Shown: in pieces, positions 9,669 to 21,600 of the stretch
Numbering within the stretch: position 1 is the first letter of the stretch
Layout of the letters: every line of letters begins with the position of its first letter
Assembly (NCBI RefSeq): GCF_932276165.1
Contig: NC_063982.1
Span: 5,163,501-5,227,500, forward strand
DNA: 64,000 nucleotides
Source of the DNA: Plutella xylostella
Lineage: Eukaryota > Arthropoda > Insecta > Lepidoptera > Plutellidae
Reading direction: 5' to 3'
Position numbers and translations under genes: made by a program
Notes under the pieces: generated by a model
Databases searched by the model: none
What the model was told of the DNA's origin: nothing
What the model saw: only the letters and a program-made list of their open reading frames with translations

Positions 9669-12600
9669 ATGCACAGTAGCGGGTCGTTCGGCCCGGCGCC
9701 GGCGGCGGGCGAGCCGCTGCTGCGTCAGGTGGCCCGCCTCATCATCAGGGCCAGCCGGGCACCGGGAAAGCAGGTCAGTTGTCTTCTTAACACTACATGC
9801 ACAGTCCAAATACACTCATAGGCAATGAAAAAGTACCACTTTTCAAACATGTAATTACAAATTTGAACAAAATATTATTGTTTTTAGTTGTTTATATCCT
9901 CATGCTCTGTTAAATGTAGGATTCTGTTAAATGGAGTAATTTGGTGTTTTTCTCAGTGGAACCTTTTCATTGCCCGTGAGTGTATAAAGTCATAACAATA
10001 AAGAGTGCGATTTTGCAAAGACTTTTTTATCATTGCTAGTTATTTACTAACATTATGTAACATTTTAAATATAAAATACCGATTGATAATGGCTTTTTAA
10101 TGGCTTTGTGCTTAAATAATTATAATAGATGGATTTACTTTATACTTGAAATACGGTCTTTAACAATTAGTTAGGAGCCACTTCCGTTTTCTGGGTCAAT
10201 GGCAGAATTCGGGACCTGTCCTCATCCCGACATTCCCTTGTTGCTTTACTGCCGGTTTCTATAACTCTATCTATCCATAAGTGGTAGTTACTGTCATACA
10301 ATTTTGACATAATGAAAAGTTACAATCTGTCAAAATCGTATGAAAGTAACTACCAGTTATATATAGATAGAGTTATAGAAACTGGCAGTTAGTCATAATA
10401 TTATATGGCATAACTAAAAACCCTTATTCCTTCACCAGGTGCAGTTGTCTCAGCCGCGCGGCAGCGAGCCGCACGTCGCGCTCGACTCTCACGTGCAGGC
10501 GCTGTGGCACGACCAGATACCCATCTGTATTGAGGTGAGAGACTATGAACAATTGAACATCGTCTGTGGGTTTAGGTGGCTGGTTGTGCCTCTCATAATG
10601 CGCCTTAAAATGGCGAATACATAAAATTTTGGTGGAGATCTTCCTGCCCACAATGTAAATAGATCTATGTTATGATGAGGTATAGATGGTGGACTTGGAG
10701 TGCACAGACCCTCAGTGCATCGCATCGCATCCAGCGAGCCTCTTCTGTACCGCACGCATGTGTGGAGGCCTATGTCATAATTTATTACAAAATTGACACT
10801 TATTACACTGACGGCTTTAAGGGCGTGTGGCTAAGATTGGCTTCTGAAGCTCCTTGAAACCAGCCTTGGCCTTCACTAAAATATCTCATTGTGCATGTGG
10901 GTTCGATGTCCCACCATCCCGCCTCTTAATTGCCTTTACAGATGATCTATGAGCAAGAAATGAGATGTTGCAAACATGACAAAACTCCTATTATACAGGA
11001 GAAGATCATCCCAAACTTTGGACTATGTTTAATTGATTGTACCAAGCTGTCTTCCACTCCTAACACCCCCTATCTTCCCTTCCAGGTCCTGCTAGCTCCA
11101 GACTGCCCGGACTGCCACTCCCGGCTGTCTGCAGGCGCGGGGGACGGGTCCTACGAGCGCGCGCCCCCCGAGCGCCGCGGGCTGCTGCTGGAGCGCTGGA
11201 CGCTGTCCGTCATCATGAAGAAGTGAGTGTCTTCTACCAGTCCCATTAGTGTAGAAAACTATGTAGCGACGACGCTGAGACGACGAAACGCAGCGCAAGT
11301 CTAGTGACTCATTAGTATGAGGCGTCGTTGTACCATGCATCGTCGTGTTGGTGTCTTACCGTAAAGCTTAGGGCTACGTCTTCATGAAGAAGTGAGTATC
11401 TTCAACTAGGGTCTAGGGATACCAGGGTCTAGGGATTCTCTTGTAGAGAACACGATCGGTGGTCTACCGTTAAGCTGAGGACTAGAAACACAGGCTATCA
11501 CGATGGGTTGAGCACGGGATATTGATTTTGAATCGGGATGGCATAGATTTCCTTGATGGTACTTAAAGTCAATTGTTATTTAAAAGCCATGCCAAGCCAT
11601 TACGAACGTCGCGTTCTTAATCTCAGTAGCATTTATAAGCAATACTGACTAGCGGTTCGCGTATCGAATTCAGATGGTGTAAGTTTGAAGTATGATCACA
11701 AAGATAAGCTTAACTTAGTTTTTGCAGCCATCTAGTACCTACGTGGCAGTGACGAAGGTAATTAATTAAACGGCTTAGTTTATGCCTATATTAAATGCAA
11801 GAAATCGAAGGCGTGGCACAGAACCGATCAGAGAGTAAATCTATACTTCGAGCCCTATGTCCCTGATGAGGGATCCTAATGATGATGATGAAAGGCATAT
11901 TTTAAACTGTACCCTTTCCTCCCCCGCAGAGCTCACGACTCCCCGCCCCCCATCTCGTCGCAGTGGCTGCTGAGCGCGGTGCGGTCTCAGCTGCACTTCT
12001 CCCAACTCGCGGCGTGGACCTCCCGGCTGACTGCCGAACCGGAGTTGGACCACACCGAGCGGAGGTAGGACCAGTAGGACCGTAACGATGACGTGGAGTT
12101 CTAGAAAGAAAGTGTCGATATTCTTAAATTCGCAGATTCTACAAAGACAAAAGATTGTAAGAATAACCTTCTCTATCGTCCAAAACAGTTTGTCATGCGT
12201 ATGACCATGTGTCGGACACTGTGTGTATCTTGAAGACTGAAAATCGAACTTGTAGTAATTAAAGCTAAGCAAATTTATTGACTACAAGGTATAATGTTCA
12301 GATAAGATTTGAAATGTATTGTATAATTTTCAACATATAGACAACCTTGATGCACGTTGGTAACATAATGTCAACAACATCTCAGTGTCTTTTTTGCGAA
12401 TGGTTTCAATCGATCATTATTTTTTTTGTCATTGATTGGTAATATGACTGTAGAATCCATCGTACTTATACCTACGATCTCAATAAATATATGACTAAAA
12501 TACATGTCTTATCCTTTTCAGGAGAAAGCTGAGCCGCGAAAAGTGCAACTTCAAGAAACTCGAATCGAACTGCGACGAGAAGGACCTGCCGACCCCCGAC

Positions 12601-15600
12601 GACCCCGCGCCCCGCTCACTGAACATTGTGTACTCCATCAAAATACCGGGCGAGAGCTACAAAATGACCGACTTCACCAAACAGCCCACTGATCACACAT
12701 TCCCTATCACTGACATCGGCAATAACGTTTACCTGAAAGTCTACCTTGAGAGTCTACCCCGGATCGAAGGCATACCTGTCGTCAAATGCTCTTGTAATGT
12801 ACCTAAACGAAGGGCCAGCAAAGAGATGCAAAACGAAGATATAGCTAACAGAATGAACGATTTGACGTTAGGCACTCCAGAAAGAATGAGGGACTTAAAC
12901 GCTATCAATTCAAACATAGGATCGACTAGTAATGCTTCAAGAAGACTTTCGATATTCGGGAATATGGGACCAAGTGAATTCTTTAGATCTGCCACACCAG
13001 AGAAACTTGATAATGATAAAACGGATATGGAATGCAAAGAAAAGGGATTAGTTGACGACAGAATGCACACACCTTGTAGCGAAAACGGAAAACATAAATG
13101 CAACTGCGATGACGAGTCAGACCAAAATCAAAAATCTTCCACTAGTGTTAATCAAGAGACGAAGAAGCTAGACGAACGGCGACTGAAAGAGATAGCGAAA
13201 TACAAACGCCGTTTACGGAAAGAGAGCAAGCTTCGTAAGCTGAGGGATTCGAATTCAGAGTCGACAGGGAATTCAGAAGGGGATGGCGTCACTAAAAAGA
13301 GCGAGACGCATACATCGATACCAATTCTGCAAGCGGCAAGATTCGACAGATTCAGAGCTATAGGATGCTATAGAAACCAAACATATCTGACTCTTCCTGC
13401 CAGCAGAATTGAAAGCAAATCACCCTTTGTGGACAACGTCAATATACAGCCAACAGAGTATAAGAAAACCAATACGATTGCCACTCAAACTGATGATCTC
13501 GTATGCGAATGTGGTACGGCGTTTGTGGTCAAATGTGATGACTGCAAAAGGGGTATGGTCAGATCCGAAGCTAATTATGATCTGACTGCTGTAGACGGCC
13601 CTACAGAAGGGCAAAGCAAGAAGCATAAATGTGATAATTTTAGTAATAATTTAACGTGTGATATAAAACCTAGCGTAGTTAATAGTGTTAAAGAATTCGT
13701 CTCGGGTATAAGAAAGTGTCCTGATGACGATGAAGAGAAGAATATAATTAAAAGGCCCAAATTGAAAAGGTTTTTTCCGTTAGTGGACCGTATAGAGAAG
13801 CTAGTGACAGATCGGTTCAGCCAACGGGACAAAGAAGAAAACAAAGATATGCAAGAATTGCTACTCAAGAATGACGATACGGTTTTCGCTGACATGTCAA
13901 AGAAACCTCCTCGTCAGAAATACTCCTCAATCGGTGAAGACTATGTCATGGTCGAGAAATGTGATTACGGGACTTTTGACAAATATGATGGTGATTCTCC
14001 CAAAGAATCTGATCAGAATGGCTTCGAATTTCCCGACCCGAAAAGTTCACAAAAGCAGGATTCCCAGGTTCCTTCCCCGACAGAGATGGACCGTTTTCGA
14101 TGGCGTTTCGACTCGGCGGCTTCCATGGTGTTTCATACTAAGACTGGATTGCCTCTGACGTCATCGCCTGCGCCATTGAAGAGAGGAAATAATTGCTTTG
14201 ACTATGATGACTCGATCAATGGCATTTCTGGGATTAAGAGGTGAGATTTTCATTTTTCTGCCTGAACAGTAAATAAGTGTTAGAAGTTTGACTATAGTGT
14301 ATCGATATGGAAACGTCGAATCGAATGAGGTAGTAATTTGAAATGAAAATAATTCCCTTATAGACCATTGCAATAGTCCAACAGTACAGTTTTTTCTATG
14401 GGTCTTCTCTTGGTTTCATTTCAGATAATGTACAATCAAACACCCTCAGTTAGAAAATTTCATATACCTAGCAAACGTTTTTAACCATTATTTATACTTA
14501 TTTATTTAAACAATAGCCAACAGGCATACGTAAAGATAGATGTAGATCACACCGTAATGTAAAGTCAACTAAACTTAAACCTCACCCCCTCTTACCCCCA
14601 CAGCGCCCTATTCCACCCGGTGTCCCCCGCCTCACCGTGCGTGTCCCCCGCGTCCCCGCGCCCCGCGCCGCCCCCGCGCCCCCGCCCCGCCCCCGGGGGG
14701 GACAAAGTACCAAGGACCCCGCGGCTGAGGGTGGGGCCTAGTGCTGGACTGTTAGGTGAGTTGTTTTATTTATTTATATACGAAATAGATGTACAAATCG
14801 TGAGTTTAATGCTAAAAGCATGTTCTACCAGCCAACATACAGGAGGCACAGAAAAACTATTAAAAGGTGTTAAAAAGAAATTAAAGAAGAAAGAACTAAA
14901 AACCAAATTACACACACACAGTCACTTTGCTTGTTGGTGGTTTATGGGCGCCTGGTACAAGTTGATGGCATGGTCTTAGGGATCAGTCGCGCGTGACCCG
15001 CCGAAGCGAGAACACGTCTTTCGGTTAAACTTCGCTTCGTAATCCGTGTGCCGGTGTAATCTATAACTACCCACATGTGGTTATTTTATTACGAGAATGG
15101 ATAGTTTTATACGGTCAAAGAGTGTTGAGTGCGATCCGCCGGGAAGTGATATACATGAAGATACGATTGTGAATTCTGAGTGTGTCCAACCACTCTCAGA
15201 AAACATGGAATGCGGAGAAGTAGGTGAACCTACAAGATATTCGGAGAAAAGACCGAGGCAAGAGAGTGAAGAGAGTAAAGAGAAGGAAGATAATGAGGGA
15301 TTTACTGTCGTTAGTAGAAAGGCTAAAAAGTTGCTGAGAAGTTTTTCAAGACGAAACGAAAGCCGGTCGGAATCTGAAATAAACTCAGATTCCCCGAATA
15401 ATTTTGAAGTAAGTGTGACGTCGAAAAAAATTCTACCAAAGCAATTTGGCATGGCTAAACTATTAAAATCGGAAAACATCTCAAACATAATTAAAATTAA
15501 ATACAAGGGTCCGTACAAAGCCTTCATAGTATTTAAGAACTTGGAGGATGCGGAAAAGTTACTAAACTGTCCAAAGTTTGTGGAATTAGACTATAGATGC

Positions 15601-18600
15601 CAAAAGACGGATCAAGTGAATTCTACCTATGGGATAGTCAGAAATGCTGATTTAGATATAGATGAGGAAGAGATAATGAAATCGTACACATGTAAGTACG
15701 ACATTCTGGCTATGAAAAGACTGAAACGACTTACGGAAGATGGACAGTGGGTGGACAGTGAAGTGATTCGCTTACGGTTTAAAGGGCCTTCCTTACCCTC
15801 GTATATATCTGGATACGGGTGCAGATTTAAGGTTGAGCCATACACCTTTCCTGTCTCGCAATGTAGTGGATGTTGGAAATTTAACCACTCAAGAAACTAT
15901 TGCCCTACAAAGAAAATTATTTGCCCTAAATGTGGTGAAAAACATGACAACTGCGCCACAAAAGAATTTAAATGTATTAACTGCGGGGGACCTCATATTG
16001 CCTTAGATAAAAATTGCCCAGCATATCTAAAAGAAAAGAAAATCAGAGAAATAATGAGTAAAAATAACTGCACATACAAAATAGCCTTGCAAATGCTCGT
16101 TAAACAGAAACCAACTAACGACTATGTACCAGAACCCATTCATTTGGAAGAAAGAACACTGGACGCACATACCCTACCTCCAGGCAACCAGCCAAACAGA
16201 AATAAATCGTATAGAGATGCACTAACCAACAAACATACTACGGAGCTAACACAATCATTCTCATGCCTTGAAGAAACTAGCGAAGAAGTAGATAATGCAT
16301 CTGTAATCCTACCTTCCTGTAAACCTGCTGGGAGACGTAAATTTAGAATAAAGAGGAAAACAACTGAAAGGAAGAACAATACACATCACACTGAAGAAGA
16401 AGGAGAAGAAGACTTACATCCAAATAAAAGTAAGAAATATGTCGAAAACAAAAAAAGCAACTTAGGAATTTGGAAGACATTACACAGAATGAAGGACATT
16501 GTTTTATCTGAAAAACCATTAGAAGAGAAGATAAATTTGTGCATAAAAACTATATTAGAAGAGCTGACAACACTGTTTGTACAAACTATTAGAGAGGGAG
16601 ATATCATCAACAAAATATTTTCTTATTTAAATAATGGCTAGTAATTATTCTAATATGCATATAAATATACTTCAGTGGAATTCCCAAAGTGTCATACCAA
16701 AATTAATTGATTTTGAACTATTACTAAGTAGAGAAAAGGTTCATATTGCAGTGCTCAGTGAAACGTGGTTGGACCCCGATTCCCAATTTAATGTAAGTGG
16801 CTATAATGTGTACAGGAGAGACAGAGGCGATTCTTACGGTGGCGTTGCAGTACTGTGCCATACATCTATAAAAGCATTTGTAAGCCCAGTTAACATTAGT
16901 AATCCGGGTATAGAAATAGTACATGTTAAAATCCTTAATTGTAAGCTAGTTAAAAATATTTTCTCAATTTACTGTACTTCCCCAGTGCGTACTTCTCAGT
17001 CGGATTGGGATAGTATTTTCGCTATGTTCCCCGAAAAATCTATAGTTGCGGGAGACTTCAACGCACACCATTCAAACTGGTCCTGTAAAACGGATCCAAG
17101 AGGTATTCAATTATTTGACAGCTCTCTTGATAATGGTTATATCTCACTCAATGATGGCAGACCAACGAGAATAAGGCTAGTGAATGGAGTGCTTCAAAAG
17201 ACGTCCCCAGATATTTCATTCTGTTCCACAGATATTGCCACGAACATTGATTGGGATGTAACCAATGAAAATTTAGGCAGTGATCATCTAATTATCAAAA
17301 TGAGTATACAATACCGGGATTGCCTTAATTTTGTTATAAAAAGGAATTACAAAGCTGCCAACTGGCCTAAATACAGAAATTTCATTTCTTTAGCGCTATC
17401 ATCGGCCACTGAGATTCAAAACGTGCAAGAAAGTTATGATTTCTTTTTAGATATATTAAACAAGTCTGCTTCGGAAAATATTCCTGACATAAAGCTTTGT
17501 ACAAATCCCGCTAGAAAGTTTGTGCCTAAAGTATACTGGAATCAAGATCTTTCTAAAGTAGTAGCTCAACGTCGATTAGCACTCAAATCGTTTAGGCAAA
17601 ATCCGACTCCTCAAAATTTAGACAGTCTAAAGCTAAAAATCTCAGAAGCACAACGACTTATAAGGCAGGCTAAGAGCAAGAGCTGGTATCAATTTTGCTC
17701 ATCTATAGATGAATCTACCTCTTCGTCTGATTTATGGCGGAAAATGAGATGGATGAAGGGCTACAAACAAGCAAAGTCATTTTCCAGCGAGCAGAGTAAA
17801 AATGAACTACTGACATCGTTGGCACCTGATTTTGTAACACCCCTAACTCCTAATTTTACATCCCTTAACCCAACTCTAGATGCCGATTTTAAAATACAGG
17901 AACTGGATAATAGCTTAAAAACTAAAGACACAACACCTGGAATCGATAAAATTTCTTACTCAATGATAGCTCAGCTCCCAGACGACGCAAAGAAGTACTT
18001 ACTAAGATTATACAATTATATTTTCAGTACTGGCTATGTCCCGTCTCAATGGAGAGAAGTAATGATAATGCCAATCCCCAAATCTACCAGTTCTATCTCT
18101 AAGCTTAGACCAATAGCTATGATGTCGTGCTTGTGCAAAACGTTTCATTTAATGATCACTAAACGCCTTGAATGGTTTGTGGAACATAATAAGTTATTAT
18201 CTCCTTATACGACTGGGTTTAGGAGAGCTCAATCTTGCCTGGACTGTTTAGCGAGACTGATCACACATATACAACTTGGATTCACTAAGAATTATGCTAC
18301 CTTGGCTTGCTTCCTGGATATTGAAGGTGCTTACAACAATATTATAATCGATAGAGCTCTTACTATACTGGATAGGTTGAAAGTAGGGGCCAACATATGT
18401 CTATACCTTTGGGAGTATCTAAAAGAAAGACATCTTCAAATTAAAAGCGATGAAGAAAACAATATAGTACATATCAGATGGACAAGCAAAGGTATTGCCC
18501 AGGGTGACCCCATATCCCCTCTACTGTTCAACTTAGCCACTATTGATATTTGTCGTAACATTAAGGATGTATTTATAGGGCAATACGCCGATGACTTTGT

Positions 18601-21600
18601 GCTCTATGCTAATAATAACAAACTTCAGGATAGCGTGCAGTGTATACAGCAATCATTGGATACATTTGTATTACTCATAGAACAACTAGGCCTAGAGTTA
18701 TCAGTACTTAAATCTAAAGTTTGCATCTTTAGTAGAGGCCATAGGCGAGAATGTGTTAATATTTCTGTCAAGGGGACTACGCTTGGATCTGCTGATTGCA
18801 TAAAATACTTGGGTATCTGGTTGGACAGATCTTTAAGATGGGGTAAGCACATAAATGAAGTATGCGAAAAGGCCCAAAAGTATTTATCTCTTTTAAAAGT
18901 TTTAGCAGGTTCTGGATGGGGTGTTCACCCGCTACATCTCCGTAGATTGTACATAGCACTTATCAGAAGCAGAATTGACTATGGGTCATTTTTATACGAT
19001 AATGCAGCCACTTGCCATATCTCCAAATTGGATAAATTGCAAAATCAGGCCTTAAGAGTGATTGGTGGGTTTATAAAAACCACACCCATCCACGTAATGG
19101 AGAGCGAGTTATGTCTTCCACCGTTAACTTTGAGAAGGCAATACCTGGCCTATAAATTTTGTTTAAAAAGTCACTCTTGGTCGAATAATGAAACGATTAA
19201 ATTGCTAGGTGACCTCAGTGTATCCCATAATTGGAGGCAAAAGAAGATTCCATTATTGCTCAGCTCATTTAATGAAACAAAGGATGAAATTATATCATGT
19301 TGTAATACACTGCATATGTTTACCTTAAATACATGGGTCGCCAACATTGATATTAAAAATAGTGTTAAGACTAGTCTAGATAGTATAAAGAATTCCAAAT
19401 TATTGTATGAGAGAAACCTTTTGAAGAGCAATGTTGTCCAGGAACTTCGTACAAACTATAATGGCTGGTACGCTATTTATACTGATGGGTCTAAGACAGA
19501 TAAAAGTAGTGGTGCAGCTTTCTATGATCCTAATAATGGTTATTTTGAAATATTTAATTTAACATGTAACATTTCTATCATGACCGCAGAACTCATTGCA
19601 TTGTCCAAAGCTCTGACATACGCAAGCGGCTTGGGAATTCAAAAAATAGTTATCCTAACAGACAGCAAAAGTTCCTTACAGCATGTGACTCGATGCGCAT
19701 CTGGACACAGGGGGATTTCAATCGCCTACGAAGTTTTAGATCAAGTTAATAATTTTAAAATCAATAACATAGCATTGACAATGCAGTGGGTTCCAGCTCA
19801 TATTGGTTTGTACGGAAACGAGGAGGCTGACCATCTCGCAAAAAGAGCTTTAGTTGAAGGTTTTCCATTGAATGTTCAGCCCAATTACTCAGAAGTCTTG
19901 GGTAAATACAAGTTAAAAAATTTCGTTAAATGGCGCGAATACTTTGATGAAAGATCTACAACGAAAGGCATTTGGTATAAAAGCATTCAGAGCGAGCCTC
20001 CTCGTATCCCATGGTTCTTGTGTGCTAGATTGGGTAGAAAACAAATAATTGTAGCTCATAGGATGCGTTCTGGCCATATACCATCTAACAAATTTGCTTT
20101 TTTAATGAGAAAGGTTAACTCTCCCAATTGTGAGGTATGTGGCAAAGAAGAAGATTTATACCACTTACTACTGGAATGTGTCCGTTACGCACCCAAAAGA
20201 AATATGATTATTCAAACTTTGCAGCTGAACGTTACTGATGTTGGTGTGTTTCATAATATTCTGGCTGAACCCACTTCGGGAGCAGCTAGAATGTTATATT
20301 CTTTATTAATGTAAATTGAATTATTAATTATTTGTAAATGTTAGTATAATAGTCACGATGGGACTGTCATCGTCACTACATAGTGTACAAAAGTCCCTAT
20401 AAATAATAAAGATAAAAAAAAAAAAAAAAAAAATGGTCTTAGGGATACCTCGGCTTTGAGCGTAGTGTAGAGCTCTTGGTGTTTTCTGGACTCCTAGTAC
20501 TATTTGATGGCAAGGTCCTCGGTTAACAAGATCCCTCGGATACCATTGAGGGTTTATGGGCGCCTGGTATAAATGGCGAAAGTGCGATAGGCTTCATAGA
20601 ATTCTGTATCAACATCAATATTTTAACAAGCATTTATGTCAAACCGCAACCCTCTCAATCCACAGGCAGCTTCGAAGAGTCAGCCCTGAAAGGCCGCCTG
20701 GAACCTGTAGCCACAGTCCACGGCTTCACGGCGTCTCTAGGAGCATCAGGTGCCTTCTGCCCCGCGCACCGCCGCCTGCCCGTCACTGTGTTCTTCTACG
20801 CTCCTGGGGGCACCAACGCACCTTATATGGTGAGTTGATAGAAGAGAATATTATTATAGCGAAAATACATCGGTGGCGCCTCTAGCGGAAACATAAGGAA
20901 GATTTAAAGAGAACGCAAAAGGAGAAAGGCAATAAATTCGTGGTACAATGGCAGGGGCACTAACGCACCTTGTATGGTAGGTGTCGCCTCCAGCGGAAGA
21001 AATAAGAAGCTTTTCAGAGACCGAAAAAGGATAAATGCAGTAAATTCGTGGTAAAATTGCGGTTTGTGGTCAGAATTGAAAGGAGAATGTAGCTGCAACT
21101 AGCAATAACTCACTATGTGTGTGTGTGTGTCCTTTAGTAGATATTGTTAATGATTAAGAGGTTTCCTGTTTTGGAATGTGACTGCTCATTGCTCTTTTGA
21201 TAGTGCCATCTTGGATCTAAAATATCTCATTGCGAAAATTAGGCCGTGCTAATGTTTGCGTAGTTTTGTTAAATAATTTAATATTTACTTTTTAGTAGCT
21301 GTGAAATTATTTCCAAAGGTTCCTATCTATTCCAGGCATTTCATCCACTTTCCCAAAACATTTATTAGTACTCTCAATAATAATAAATTTATTACGATTT
21401 CTTCCAGGGCCACATAAACCTCGGCGGCCACGGCTACCTAGTCCCCTCATCAGGCACGGTCCAAGTCTCCCTGTTCAACCCTCACGGCACGTTGGTCAAG
21501 ATGTTCGTGGTGCTGTACTCTCTGGCAGGCATGCCGCCCGGGGCCACCACCTTCTTGAGACAGGTAATTACGCAAGGAGAGGCAAGTGTATCTGTGGTGT

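Larger units (their letters stand above)
14984..20433 (+). mobile_element. Full-length I-type non-LTR retrotransposon (LINE)
   Basis: The 5450-bp element starts cagtcgcgcgtgacccgcc and ends in a poly(A) run of about 20 bases. The 13-bp target duplication tggtcttagggat is perfect (14971-14983 and 20434-20446). It carries a 113-nt 5' leader, ORF1 with zinc knuckles, ORF2 with endonuclease, reverse transcriptase and RNase H, and a 120-nt 3' UTR with AATAAA at 20405-20410. Both ORFs are open and the duplication is exact, so the insertion looks recent and could be competent. The RNase H domain plus CCHC gag places it in the I group rather than Jockey or R1. It sits in atos intron 6 in the same transcriptional sense. 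Confidence 0.95.

Noticed and set aside
12741..13103. Antisense open frames over the large atos exon
   Set aside because: Shadow frames of a real exon; no start context, no splice sites and no domain.
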